From an uncultured Coriobacteriaceae bacterium (lineage in GTDB: Bacteria; Actinomycetota; Coriobacteriia; Coriobacteriales; Atopobiaceae), in NCBI GenBank assembly GCA_902780305.1, contig CACZFB010000004.1, positions 1,445 through 65,444 of the forward strand: a DNA stretch of 64,000 nucleotides, read 5' to 3'. Each line of letters begins with the position of its first letter. Within the stretch, counting starts at the first letter, position 1. Below are positions 1 through 8,188 of the stretch, piece after piece. Below the pieces are notes generated by a model, which made no database searches, was not told the DNA's origin, and saw only the letters and a program-made list of their open reading frames with translations. A program made the position numbers and the translations under genes.

Positions 1-191
1 GAGAGGCTGTCCCAGAGTATTTCGGTGAGGTAGACGTCCTGGTAGTTGGCGGTCTGGCGATGCACGTCCGGCCCGTAGAGGTGCGTATAGTCGTGGTTTT
101 CTACGAGGTACTCGATTATCGCCTGCTCGTAGAAGTCCTCGTTCATTGCCATGCCATGGAAGGGTTGGTTGAAACTCGTCCAATCTGCCAT
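1..191 (-). CDS. Type I restriction enzyme subunit R, N-terminal fragment (runs off window)
   Basis: The minus-strand frame from ATG 191 to the window edge is open. It translates to a region with NEDFYEQAIIEYL followed by HLYGPDVHR and YQDVYLTEIL. This matches the usual N-terminus of HsdR, the motor/endonuclease subunit of type I restriction systems: FYE..IIEYL, HLYGPDV.R, then D(V/A)(F/Y)L. A weak GGTGA ribosome site precedes ATG 191. In-frame ATGs at 245, 197 and 147 are alternatives, and a TAG at 263-261 bounds the frame. Only about 63 residues are visible, so the nuclease and helicase domains, the intactness of the gene and its HsdM/HsdS partners cannot be judged. Confidence 0.6.
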   Translation of the reverse strand, partial: MADWTSFNQPFHGMAMNEDFYEQAIIEYLVENHDYTHLYGPDVHRQTANYQDVYLTEILWDSL

Positions 192-245
192 ACTCATCAC
201 CACATCCGGCCCATCAGCGAGATGTGTCGGGTGTCGGAGCTTCAT

Positions 246-1132
246 CCCACTATCCAAGGCCTAAGCCAGCATTGACCCACAGAAAGAAATCTTAACAAAG
301 CCAAGTTTCCAAAAAGACATTGGCGGTTCTGTATTCAGTAGAAGGTAGCCAACACTTCGTGCATGGCGAAGAATAGTAATGACATACCGCAAAGCCGAGA
401 ATCATTAAGTCAGTATTGCTAAGACAGTTCGCGTCGCAAATTCTGAGGAACCTTACTTCACAGCAACAATCATTATCAGAACGACCGCAGCAAAGAAAAG
501 AATGCGGCTCCACCGCAGCAAGTCACACCAGTCACTTCGCACGAGAAGGTGAAGCCGCATAAGCCGGCTAAAGCTCATGGAGCAACGTAACGGACGCAGG
601 GGACAAGAATTGCCCTGCGGAATGCTGCAGGTGGGAAGTCAGTACACATTTCCACCACAAATGCGAATAAGAGCGCAAGCAAGTCAGTGATAAGAAGGCT
701 CAAGAGTCGATAAGAACGCCGCTTCGCAGATAAGAGCGTCATGTTTCCAAGAAAGCCTCGTAGCAGAGAAAAGCGCACGGGTCGTATCCATTATCCAAGC
801 ACTCTGTATCGTTATCGTCGCTCGCTTTTCTGCCACGGGGGGCCGCACCTTCGCAGCTGGATCCAGTGCGCTCCAAATGGCGACGTCACCCGGCAAGCGA
901 GATGGCGGTCATTCGACCGCCATCCGTCACATCTCGCCCGTGATTGCACCGGGTAGTTCGGCATCTCGGGCACCACGATCTCGCGCACCCACTTCGTACG
1001 GAGCGCCTTGTCGCGCCCGGCTATGCTGACAGGTGTGCATACCCCCGTCATGGGTGTAAGTCTCTCTCCGGCTGTTTTAGCCTTGTCAGTGCTAGGCAGC
1101 GCCCTTTGCTTCTACAGAAAGGAGATGTTGCC
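246..1132. other. Gene-poor, AT-richer stretch; no gene recognised
   Basis: About 890 bases without a convincing gene. The first half is clearly less GC-rich than the rest of the window. The open frames on either strand are short, lack ribosome sites and show no family motif. The only structure seen is a perfect 10-bp inverted repeat at 901-924. This looks like degenerate or recently acquired DNA between the restriction gene and the small toxin-like gene. Confidence 0.5.
901..924. repeat. Perfect 10-bp inverted repeat
   Basis: GATGGCGGTC and its exact inverse GACCGCCATC are separated by four bases. No T-run follows on either strand, so it is not a standard terminator. It could be a protein-binding site or the remnant of an element. 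No function is assigned. Confidence 0.5.
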
Positions 1133-1288
1133 ATGGAAGTTCTACTTGCTGTTCTGCAGCTGCTGATAGTGCTCCTAGGAGTATTGAAGGCATACTTCGA
1201 GCTCAAGGGCTCGGGGAAGGAGGAGGATGACCATCCCGATGCACGCGATGACGACCACAGGCCAAAGCACTTGAGGGAAGGACACTAA
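1133..1288 (+). CDS. Small hydrophobic peptide, candidate type I toxin (51 aa)
   Basis: A 51-residue protein starts at an ATG preceded by a strong site, GAAAGGAG, 8 to 9 bases upstream. Residues 2-19 form one leucine/valine-rich membrane helix (EVLLAVLQLLIVLLGVL). The rest is a highly charged tail rich in Asp, Lys, Arg and His. One short helix plus a charged tail is typical of type I toxin-antitoxin toxins such as Fst, TxpA and BsrG, although I recognise no sequence family. A short stem, CCTTT at 1103-1107 against AAAGG at 1118-1122, would cover the ribosome site. The 3' UTR has three hairpins and an opposing promoter, the layout expected of an antisense-controlled toxin. A leaderless regulator or small membrane cofactor are alternatives. 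Confidence 0.6.
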   Translation: MEVLLAVLQLLIVLLGVLKAYFELKGSGKEEDDHPDARDDDHRPKHLREGH

Positions 1289-1292
1289 CAAA

Positions 1293-1327
1293 AGGGGCCT
1301 CCGGCGTTGACAGCACCGTAGGCCCTT
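1293..1327 (-). terminator. Hairpin acting as terminator of the antisense RNA
   Basis: GGGCCT (1295-1300) pairs with AGGCCC (1320-1325), with CGG/CCG continuing inside and A/T plus G/T pairs outside. On the minus strand it is followed by TTTTGTT. On the plus strand it begins five bases after the peptide stop codon. Confidence 0.55.
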
Positions 1328-1339
1328 AGAAGAATTCCC

Positions 1340-1382
1340 GACGGCGTTGCCTAGCCGCCTCTTAAAACACTAGGCTGCCGTC
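1340..1382. repeat. Two-segment hairpin shared by toxin 3' UTR and antisense 5' end
   Basis: GACGGC (1340-1345) pairs with GCCGTC (1377-1382), and GCCTAG (1349-1354) with CTAGGC (1370-1375), leaving a 15-base loop. Because both RNAs would fold the same way, the loops could start sense-antisense pairing. Confidence 0.6.
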
Positions 1383-1389
1383 AGCTGTT

Positions 1390-1419
1390 ATTTTACCCGT
1401 TCCCGTTGGCCTCAGTCAA
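1390..1419 (-). promoter_or_regulatory. Sigma-A-type promoter for the antisense RNA
   Basis: On the minus strand TTGACT (1419-1414) and TAAAAT (1395-1390) are 18 bp apart, each matching consensus at five of six positions. The promoter sits inside the plus-strand terminator hairpin at 1395-1430 and points toward the small-peptide gene. Confidence 0.6.
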
Positions 1420-1430
1420 CGGGAACGGGT
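1395..1430 (+). terminator. Perfect 14-bp hairpin terminator of the small-peptide mRNA
   Basis: ACCCGTTCCCGTTG (1395-1408) and its exact inverse (1417-1430) flank an 8-base loop and are followed by TTCCTTTC. This is the likely 3' end of the toxin-like mRNA. Confidence 0.65.
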
Positions 1431-1576
1431 TCCTTTCGACCGACGCTGCGATATGCACGCCGAGGCCGCATATCCAGGACGTATTGTGGAGTCCATCTTA
1501 TGCGCGGGATGGTCGCGGGATGCGCGCGTAGTTGCTTGTAAGACAAGCTGTGGAATACATCGAGTAAGGAAAGGAC

Positions 1577-2515
1577 ATGAAAGCCGAAATCACACCCCAA
1601 CAGGCGATCAACCGAAAGGGATGGAAGGTGCTGTTTCTCGCTATGCTTGCGCTTGCGGGAACGTTCGTACTACAGGTGGTGGGCCTCATCACCACGTTGT
1701 TCCTCAGGTTACCTGAGGAGAGCCTCGCATTCACGACGATAGCCCAGAGTCTGGCAGCCGGCAGCGCGCTGCTTGGCATGCTCGTGTTGGGAGGTGTCGC
1801 ATGGCTCAAGCCATCGCGCGCCGACGTTAGGGATGCCTTGCGCACAGGTTGGCCAATTCTTGCCGCAGATGCCGTGCTGCTGGTAATTACAACGGCCAGC
1901 TTCTTTGCCGAGGGCGCCACCGTCACGCCCGACTGGTTGCCTAACCTCGCGCTCACCGCATTTCTTTGCCTGTGCATTGGCATCGCCGAGGAGGTGCTGT
2001 ATCGCGGGATCATCCTCAACGCCATCCTTGCCGTAATGGGCAGGAGCCATCGCGGGACCATGGGCGCCATTGCAATCGTCTCGGTCCTGTTTGGGTTCGC
2101 GCACGTGAGCATCGACACCGACTTCGCCACTCCCCTGCTGGCCGCCCAGGCTGTACTCAAGATCATCCAGACGGGACTCTTCTCCGTAATCCTGTGCGGC
2201 ATCGTCCTGCGCACGCATCGTCTTGGCGGCGCCGCCCTGTTCCACGGACTGAGCGACTTCCTGCTCATGGTCCCCACCCTTGTCCTGGTTGGTGAGCAGC
2301 TCTCCACGAGTTACGTGAGCACGGGCGAGGAGGGCATTACAGCCATCGTGGTATACCTGGCAACCATCGCGTTGTACCTGCCGTTCGCCATAAGCGCCAT
2401 ACGCAGGATGCGTCGCGAGCGTACGACGTACCGGGGCGTCTTCATGGAGCATGCCCCGACCGCACACGATGACGAAGGCCCCTCCGCGCAGGCGGCCCTT
2501 CCCAGCGCGGCATAA
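1577..2515 (+). CDS. CPBP family intramembrane (CAAX-type) metalloprotease
   Basis: A 312-residue polytopic membrane protein starts at an ATG with AGGAAAGG just upstream. It has about seven hydrophobic helices. The CPBP/ABI signature is present in order: EEVLYRG (the paired glutamates and arginine of the active site), FGFAH and, near the C-terminus, HGLSDF. Family members are intramembrane glutamic/metal-dependent proteases; some mature peptides, others give immunity to bacteriocins. No peptide or bacteriocin gene adjoins it, so the substrate is unknown. A strong hairpin follows the stop codon, so it is probably a single transcription unit, convergent with the lipase gene. Confidence 0.9.
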   Translation: MKAEITPQQAINRKGWKVLFLAMLALAGTFVLQVVGLITTLFLRLPEESLAFTTIAQSLAAGSALLGMLVLGGVAWLKPSRADVRDALRTGWPILAADAVLLVITTASFFAEGATVTPDWLPNLALTAFLCLCIGIAEEVLYRGIILNAILAVMGRSHRGTMGAIAIVSVLFGFAHVSIDTDFATPLLAAQAVLKIIQTGLFSVILCGIVLRTHRLGGAALFHGLSDFLLMVPTLVLVGEQLSTSYVSTGEEGITAIVVYLATIALYLPFAISAIRRMRRERTTYRGVFMEHAPTAHDDEGPSAQAALPSAA

Positions 2516-2530
2516 CAAGCCACCAATCTA

Positions 2531-2578
2531 CGCGAAAGGGGTGCCACGAGCCTCGCGCTCACGGCACCCCTTTTCGCG
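2531..2578. terminator. Bidirectional terminator between CPBP and lipase genes
   Basis: CGCGAAAGGGGTGCC (2531-2545) pairs with GGCACCCCTTTTCGCG (2563-2578), with one bulged base. T-runs lie within the arms on both strands. It separates two convergent genes. Confidence 0.65.
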
Positions 2579-2595
2579 CTCACCATGCTGTGGCT

Positions 2596-3678
2596 TTACC
2601 CCTCCAGACCCTGCAACAATCCCAGCAGCTCGTCGAAGAAGGGGTGCGGATTGGTCTTGTGCAGATAGCCTCCGCTAAAGAAGCTGTGGTCCACGGGCAG
2701 GTCCTCCATCACGTTCCATATGCCACGCTCAATGTTGGCAGGATCGAGCGGCTTTTGCGGAGCACCGTTGGGAGCATGCGCAGAGACGGTGTTCACCAGC
2801 CCGTCGTTGGCGTGCCAGGCGTCATCCATAACGCACCCCGCATCGGTGGTGCCACCGTACGCCCCCATGTTGGTTCCGGTCCGCACGAACAGCGGGTCCA
2901 TGAGCTTGGTGTTCGGCACGCGTCGGCCGTCCTTGCCCGGCTTCGTGGCATCGCAGGCGACGGAGAGATAGTACACGTTGGGGAGCGTGTGGATGCGCTC
3001 GTTAAGAGCCTGCGCGTTATCGACCCTCATGTCGTAGTTCGCCCAGTCACGCTCGTCGCGACCGTCCGTCCTTATCTTGGTCTTGGCCTTTACCAGGCGA
3101 TCAAGAAGCGCATACCTGGGCAGGACCCACAACCGCCGCGCATCGAAGGTGGGGTCGACCGCCAGCTCGTAGGCGGTCGTGCCGTTGGTGGGTGCCGCGA
3201 GCGTGACTATGGCAAAGATGCGCCCGGCCATCCCGCCCGCAAAGAGGGGGCTGAGGTTCTCGGGCTCCGTTACCGCCCGCTCCTCCTTGCTTCCGTTTGC
3301 CAGCAGCTCGCCAAAGAGCCGAATGGTCGCACCACCAAACGAATGGCCAATGAGGACGAGCCGTGTGTCGTCATCCCAACTGGGTATGAGCGGCTGGCCG
3401 GAAAAGTCGCGACCGACGCGTCCATGCGCAAACTCCTCGCAATGCGCCTTGCCATAGTCGGTGCGCGTCCCGGCAATCTGCGCATAGAGCTCGCACGCGC
3501 GGTCCCATGCGCTGCCCTGTGGGGCGACGCTCGCCGCATAGGCATTCAGGCCACGCTCACGCCATTCGGAAACGACGTCGCCCGAGGCACCACCCCAATA
3601 GGGTTTCTTCGCATACTCCGCATCGTACTGCCCGCACCCATTGAGGCCATGGCAGAACACGTAGGTCAATCCACTCAT
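2596..3678 (-). CDS. Family I.5-like triacylglycerol lipase, apparently cytoplasmic
   Basis: 360 residues from an ATG preceded by AAAGGAG. It follows the Geobacillus/Staphylococcus thermoalkaliphilic lipase pattern: HGLNGCG near residue 10, YWGG near 28, WDRACELYAQI near 59, DYGKAH near 74, the nucleophile Ser113 in GHSFGG, acid Asp292 in NDGLVNT and His331 in VDHSFF. The catalytic triad is therefore complete and hydrolysis of long-chain esters is expected. Relatives are secreted with signal peptides or pre-pro regions. This one starts directly at the catalytic domain with no signal sequence, so it should act inside the cell or leave by a non-Sec route. It is convergent with the CPBP gene and divergent from the DUF2252 gene. 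Confidence 0.85.
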   Translation of the reverse strand: MSGLTYVFCHGLNGCGQYDAEYAKKPYWGGASGDVVSEWRERGLNAYAASVAPQGSAWDRACELYAQIAGTRTDYGKAHCEEFAHGRVGRDFSGQPLIPSWDDDTRLVLIGHSFGGATIRLFGELLANGSKEERAVTEPENLSPLFAGGMAGRIFAIVTLAAPTNGTTAYELAVDPTFDARRLWVLPRYALLDRLVKAKTKIRTDGRDERDWANYDMRVDNAQALNERIHTLPNVYYLSVACDATKPGKDGRRVPNTKLMDPLFVRTGTNMGAYGGTTDAGCVMDDAWHANDGLVNTVSAHAPNGAPQKPLDPANIERGIWNVMEDLPVDHSFFSGGYLHKTNPHPFFDELLGLLQGLEG

Positions 3679-3776
3679 GCAAAAGCTCCTTTGCTCACGC
3701 GTGCCATAAAAGACGCACCCACCCAATCACAAGCTTATCCTAACCCATTTGCATCTGCTCATCGCATGTCGTTCCC

Positions 3777-3810
3777 GGGGGACTGTCCCCTGTGCACAGG
3801 GGACTGTCCC
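3777..3810. repeat. Tandem GGGGACTGTCCC short palindromes
   Basis: Two copies of GGGGACTGTCCC, each an inverted repeat around one base, are separated by TGTGCA. They lie in the divergent spacer between the lipase and DUF2252 genes. The same GGGACTGTC core is built into the long palindrome at 17765-17823. Such cores are common in dispersed REP-like elements. Confidence 0.6.
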
Positions 3811-3940
3811 TTTTGTCCGGCCGGGGCGTGAAAAGACCGCCGCTCGCCGCGTGCCATGCTTGGAAAGCAATCCGTATTCCCCGCTTCGCGGCGGAGCGGT
3901 TACAATAGGAAAGCTTCACACAAGAGCAAAGGGGAATAAC

Positions 3941-5401
3941 GTGAGCCTAAATCTCAAACCGCAAATCCGCAGTCATTGGACAACCATTTCCGAGTTCTTG
4001 TCCAAGGATGACCAACGCAGCGCCAAGGAGAGTAAGAAGTACGGCAAGTCGCTGCGCAAGGCGGTTCCGCGCGATGTGCTTTCCACGTGGTCCGCCTCGC
4101 CCACGCGGCCCGACGCTGCAGGGCTGCTCTTCGAGCAGGACAAGATGCGCGTGCAGGAGCTGGTGCCCGTGCGGCACGAGCGCATGTCGGTCTCGGCGTT
4201 CACGTTCTATCGTGGCGCGGCACTCGTGATGGCATCCGACCTCTCCACGATCCCCACCACCGGCATCGAGGTCCAGGTGTGCGGAGACGCCCACATCTCC
4301 AACTTTGGGCTGTTCTTCTCGCCCGAGCGTCATACGGTGTTCGACATCAACGACTTTGACGAGACCACGCGCGGCCCGTGGGAGTGGGACGTGGCACGTC
4401 TCGCCGCAAGCGTGGAGATCTGCGGCCGAGACCGGGGCATGAGCGAGAAGCAGCGCAGGAAGGCCGTGCTCGCAGCTGGAGAGGGATACCGCGAGGCCAT
4501 GCGGTCGTTCGCACAGCAGGGCAACTTGGACGTGTGGTACGCGCATATGGACATTGACGAGCTCATGAGCACCTTGGGCGAGAAGATGGACAAAGCCAGC
4601 CGCAAGAACGCGGAGAAGGTCCTGCAAAAGGCGAAGTCCAAGGACAGCGCCCGAGCCATTGCAAAACTCACCGAGGTGGTTGACGGCCAGCTTCGCGTGC
4701 GCAGTGACCCACCCATCATCGTGCCACTGCGCGATCTTGCCGAGCACGCGGGCAAAGAGGCTCCAAGCGACTTGGTTATGCTCAAGCTCGTGGCGCGCGT
4801 ATTCTCCAAATACCGCAAGACCCTCCCTCCCGAGCGGGCCGCGCTCATAGATCGCTATCGTGGCGTGGACATCGCCCGCAAGGTCGTGGGCGTGGGGAGT
4901 GTGGGTATGCGCGCATGGATCGTGGTGCTCGAGGGCGCAGACGAACATGACTGCCTAGTGCTGCAGGTAAAGGAGGCGACCGACTCCGTGCTGGAGCGCT
5001 TTGTGGGCAGGGCCCCGCAAGCCAATCACGGGCAACGCGTCGTTGAGGGACAGCATGCCATGCAAACGGTAAGTGACCTGTTCCTCGGGTGGACCAGCAT
5101 GCCCTTGGGACAGGACGGCATGTTCCACGACTACTACGTGCGCCAGCTCTGGGACGGCAAGGGGTCGATCAACCTCAACATAATTAACGCCAAGCAGCTG
5201 AGATACTTGTCCAAAGCATGCGGGTGGACGCTGGCCCACGCGCATGCACGTACTGGCGATCGCTTTGCCATTGCCTCCTACCTGGGCAAATCGGACCTGT
5301 TCGAGCAGTCGTTGGCGCAGTTTGCCCAGACCTACGCGGACCAGAACGAGAGGGACTACCAGTCCTTCCTCGCCGCACTCAGCAACAACGCCGAGCAGTA
5401 G
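3941..5401 (+). CDS. DUF2252 domain protein
   Basis: 486 residues from a GTG with AAAGGGG seven bases upstream. The DUF2252 core is evident: R..RM..S.F.F.RG near the start (RMSVSAFTFYRGAA), then CGDAHISNFGLF, FDINDFDET and GPWEWDVARLAAS. The HxxNFG and DxDDFD-like motifs resemble aminoglycoside phosphotransferase/kinase-like folds, suggesting nucleotide or phosphate chemistry, but no reaction is established for the family. The frame stays open upstream to 3749, but that part lacks a ribosome site and contains the GGGGACTG palindromes. A TACAAT at 3901 could be a -10 box. No operon partner is on the same strand. Confidence 0.85.
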   Translation: MSLNLKPQIRSHWTTISEFLSKDDQRSAKESKKYGKSLRKAVPRDVLSTWSASPTRPDAAGLLFEQDKMRVQELVPVRHERMSVSAFTFYRGAALVMASDLSTIPTTGIEVQVCGDAHISNFGLFFSPERHTVFDINDFDETTRGPWEWDVARLAASVEICGRDRGMSEKQRRKAVLAAGEGYREAMRSFAQQGNLDVWYAHMDIDELMSTLGEKMDKASRKNAEKVLQKAKSKDSARAIAKLTEVVDGQLRVRSDPPIIVPLRDLAEHAGKEAPSDLVMLKLVARVFSKYRKTLPPERAALIDRYRGVDIARKVVGVGSVGMRAWIVVLEGADEHDCLVLQVKEATDSVLERFVGRAPQANHGQRVVEGQHAMQTVSDLFLGWTSMPLGQDGMFHDYYVRQLWDGKGSINLNIINAKQLRYLSKACGWTLAHAHARTGDRFAIASYLGKSDLFEQSLAQFAQTYADQNERDYQSFLAALSNNAEQ

Positions 5402-5443
5402 GCATCGCAGGCAACCGGGCACATTGCCTTGGGTCCATGCGCC

Positions 5444-6544
5444 TTAGGCCGCCATGTTGGAGAGGACCAGAAGCGCCAGCACGAAAACGATCATGCCCGC
5501 AAGCACACATACGGCCAACAGTTGCCTGGTTTGTCCTTCCCCGGTGACGGTCGTTTGAATGCTGTTACTTCGGGCATTGGTGGCAGGGACGCGCGTCGCA
5601 CCATGGAGGAGGGTCTTGAACGCTTTCACGCTTTGCGGGCGGTCGTCGGGGTTCTTTTGGAGCGCCATCATCACGGCATGGCACGTGGCCGCAGACACGC
5701 CGCCCACGGCAAGCCGCGGTACCGCATCGTGCACCGAGCGGCTCATCAACGTCGTCTGGTCCGCCTCCTCTCCCACGCCAAACGGATTGCGCCCAGACAG
5801 CATCTCGTAGGCAACCACGCCGATGGAGAACACGTCGCTGCGCTCGTCCACCTCCTGGCCTAGCACCTGCTCGGGCGCCATGTACCCAGGCGTTCCCAAC
5901 GCCATGCCCGAGGACATGTCGTCGGACCCCGCGCTCGCGAGGTGCGCTATGCCAAAGTCCGCGAGCTTTACCGACCCGCTCCGGGTGACGAACACGTTGT
6001 CGGGCTTTATGTCGCGGTGCACGATGCCCATGTAGTGCGCATAGGACACCGCGTCGATGAGCTGGTCGAGCACATCCATGGCGGTGGCGGGCTCCATGCG
6101 GCCACGCTCCAGGAGCGTGCCCAGCGTGATTCCGTCAACCAGCTCCATGGCAATGGCCAATCTGCCGTCGTAGGCGTTCGACTCGTACACCGCAACTATG
6201 TTGGGGTGCGTCAGGCGCGAGGCCATGTAGCCCTCGCGAACGAACCGTCGCTCCATCTCCTGCGCGACCGCAGGCGGAAGCCACGCCTCGAATAGCGGCT
6301 CCTTTACGGCCACCTCACGCGAGTACCGGGTGTCCCACGCACGCCACACGCGCGCCATCGCGCCACGGCCGATCTCCTCGAGCAGTCGATACGGACCAAT
6401 GCTGCCTGACGGGGACCCGAGGGCCACTCGTCCGGCAGCGGCTCCCGACGGAGAGCCTGCGTCCCAGGCTCCGAGTGCATGGCCGCACCGAGCGCAAAAC
6501 GACGCGCCTGGCGAGGCTTCGTATCCACAGTGCGCACAGCGCAT
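5444..6544 (-). CDS. Zinc-ribbon, tail-anchored serine/threonine protein kinase
   Basis: 366 residues from an ATG preceded by GGAGGAG. An N-terminal zinc ribbon (Cys3, Cys6, Cys17, Cys20) is followed by a linker and a complete Hanks-type kinase domain from about residue 51 to 310: glycine loop IGRGAMARV, Lys81 in VAVKEP, catalytic Asp178 in HRDIKPDN, DFG at 196-198 and GYMAPEQ. One C-terminal membrane helix (about 341-363) leaves only a few residues outside, so it is tail-anchored and has no extracellular PASTA sensor, unlike PknB. It is the last gene of the FHA-vWA-PP2C-kinase operon, 25 nt after the phosphatase. It probably phosphorylates partners read by the FHA protein; that role is inferred. 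Confidence 0.92.
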   Translation of the reverse strand: MRCAHCGYEASPGASFCARCGHALGAWDAGSPSGAAAGRVALGSPSGSIGPYRLLEEIGRGAMARVWRAWDTRYSREVAVKEPLFEAWLPPAVAQEMERRFVREGYMASRLTHPNIVAVYESNAYDGRLAIAMELVDGITLGTLLERGRMEPATAMDVLDQLIDAVSYAHYMGIVHRDIKPDNVFVTRSGSVKLADFGIAHLASAGSDDMSSGMALGTPGYMAPEQVLGQEVDERSDVFSIGVVAYEMLSGRNPFGVGEEADQTTLMSRSVHDAVPRLAVGGVSAATCHAVMMALQKNPDDRPQSVKAFKTLLHGATRVPATNARSNSIQTTVTGEGQTRQLLAVCVLAGMIVFVLALLVLSNMAA

Positions 6545-6569
6545 AGCTCCTCCCCCGTCCTTCGCAGCC

Positions 6570-8165
6570 CTATTCCACGGTCGTCAAGTCCTCATCGCAC
6601 AGCGCAAGGTGCGCGATAGTCTCTCGCACCTGTCCGGAATCCATCCCAGCCAGCGCCTCCATGAGGTCGGCATAGGCGTCTCGTCCCACCATGGCGCTCA
6701 GACTCGAAGTGTAGGCGTCAGAGCCCTGGGCATGCCGCTCCACGTCCCTCAGCAGTCCCTGCAGGTAGTCGTCGCTCAACTGTCGATACGCTCGGTTCTC
6801 GCGGCCAAAGTGCTTGGTGTGCACCGAGGCCACCACAACGGATCCCTCCTCAATCGAGACGTCGAACGATACGTTCGGGTCGTCCTGGAAACGATACGCC
6901 ACGCCGCTTGCATCCACAGAGCGCAGCACGGCACCGCCACCTACCCAATACTCCCCCATTTGCGTGACGTCCTCATCTTCCTCCGCATCACCGGGCATCT
7001 TTCCATGCGGACTCGCCTCCTGATTTGCCCGGCCATCCGATTCGGGATCACCGACACCCGATGCGTCGGAGACCGCCACGGCCGAGGCGGCGCGACCGTC
7101 ATCCCGCCCGTCGGACGCGTCCACAGGCACCATCAGCTTGCATACTACCAGCACCACAACCGTAACGAAGGCCACGATCACCGAGCAAGCAACAAGAACG
7201 ATTCCCTTACGGCGCCTCCTACCGCCCGCATTCCCGCGCGTGACTCGTTGCGCACCACCACGCTCGCGGTCGGCCTGGGCCATCCTCACGGTCGCGGGAG
7301 CGCGCCGCGCATGGCCACGCGAGACACGCTCACCACCTGCGAGCGTGGATGGGGCCACAGGCGTCAGCCGTTGGGTCTGGGCGCTGCTCGACCCACCGCC
7401 CGTGCGCAGCGTGTCGTCCTTGGCGACCACGGCAGTCGCGTTGTCGTCCGACCCGTTGGACAATGCCTGGTTCACTATGGCACGCGCGATGGATTCCGCA
7501 TCGCCACGTCGGCTCACGCATGCGGCCATTTCCTGCGCATCGAGCGTGGTGTACACCCCATCGGTGCACAGGACCATGCCGTCTTCCGCACACAGTGCCA
7601 CCTCGGTTATCTCCACTTCGTGGTTGGAGAAGCCAATGGCCCGCTCTATGCGATGGCGGTCGGGATGGGCCTGCGCCTCCCCCTCGCTGATCATGCCCTG
7701 GTTGAGCAGCCTTCCCACCTTGGAGTGATCCTCGGTGAGCCTCACCAGCTCGCCATTTCTCCACAAATACGCCCTGCTGTCTCCCACATGGCCAACCCAC
7801 GCATGGGACGCACTCATAAAGACCCCAACGAAGGTCGCGCCCATGTTGGCGTTGCCACGCGCCTGGGCCTCCAGCACGACTGCGTCATGCGCGTTGCGCA
7901 CGATCTCCTCCAGCGCGAGGGCAGGATCGAACAGGATCCTGTTGTCCATGGCCATCTTGAGGACGTTGGCCAGGTAGTGCTCGGCACTGCGCACGACCAT
8001 GCCGCTTGCCACGTCACCGCCCCTATAGCCGCCCATACCGTCCGACACCATAAGGAACGTGTCCACACCATTGGCGATCGACCCCTCGTACGGCAGTGAC
8101 TGGGCAAAGTAGCTGTCCTCGTTCGTTTCGCGAGGGCCCGTCTTGGAATACCCGCCAAGCAACAT
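6570..8165 (-). CDS. PP2C-family protein phosphatase with membrane anchor and external domain
   Basis: 531 residues from an ATG preceded by AAAGGGA. Residues 1-235 are a PP2C (PPM) phosphatase with metal-binding motifs SDGMGGYRGG, GDSRAY, TDGVY and SDDNATAVV. A basic, low-complexity linker leads to one membrane helix at about 322-343, then about 190 residues outside the cell that I do not recognise. The layout resembles a receptor phosphatase: the external part could sense a signal and adjust dephosphorylation by the internal domain. It lies 23 nt after the vWA gene and 25 nt before the kinase, so kinase and phosphatase are made together as an antagonist pair. Confidence 0.92.
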   Translation of the reverse strand: MLLGGYSKTGPRETNEDSYFAQSLPYEGSIANGVDTFLMVSDGMGGYRGGDVASGMVVRSAEHYLANVLKMAMDNRILFDPALALEEIVRNAHDAVVLEAQARGNANMGATFVGVFMSASHAWVGHVGDSRAYLWRNGELVRLTEDHSKVGRLLNQGMISEGEAQAHPDRHRIERAIGFSNHEVEITEVALCAEDGMVLCTDGVYTTLDAQEMAACVSRRGDAESIARAIVNQALSNGSDDNATAVVAKDDTLRTGGGSSSAQTQRLTPVAPSTLAGGERVSRGHARRAPATVRMAQADRERGGAQRVTRGNAGGRRRRKGIVLVACSVIVAFVTVVVLVVCKLMVPVDASDGRDDGRAASAVAVSDASGVGDPESDGRANQEASPHGKMPGDAEEDEDVTQMGEYWVGGGAVLRSVDASGVAYRFQDDPNVSFDVSIEEGSVVVASVHTKHFGRENRAYRQLSDDYLQGLLRDVERHAQGSDAYTSSLSAMVGRDAYADLMEALAGMDSGQVRETIAHLALCDEDLTTVE

Positions 8166-8188
8166 GAGTTCGTCCCTTTCCCTGCGTC

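Larger units (their letters stand above)
1288..1383 (-). ncRNA. Candidate antisense RNA (antitoxin) opposite the small-peptide 3' UTR
   Basis: A consensus-like promoter (-35 TTGACT, 18-bp spacer, -10 TAAAAT) on the minus strand predicts a start near 1383. The RNA would open with a stem-loop (GACGGC/GCCGTC with GCCTAG/CTAGGC). It would end at a GGGCCT/AGGCCC hairpin followed by CCTTTTGTT, a reasonable intrinsic terminator near 1288. The resulting RNA of about 96 nt is fully complementary to the peptide gene's 3' UTR. Transcription is inferred from sequence only. Confidence 0.5.

Noticed and set aside
292..956. Several short open frames of 60-70 codons near the left edge
   Set aside because: No ribosome sites, no family likeness, and overlapping frames on both strands. 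They are not distinguishable from chance.
3749..3940. A 64-residue N-terminal extension of the DUF2252 protein
   Set aside because: It includes the GGGGACTG palindromes and lacks a ribosome site, whereas AAAGGGG correctly precedes GTG 3941.
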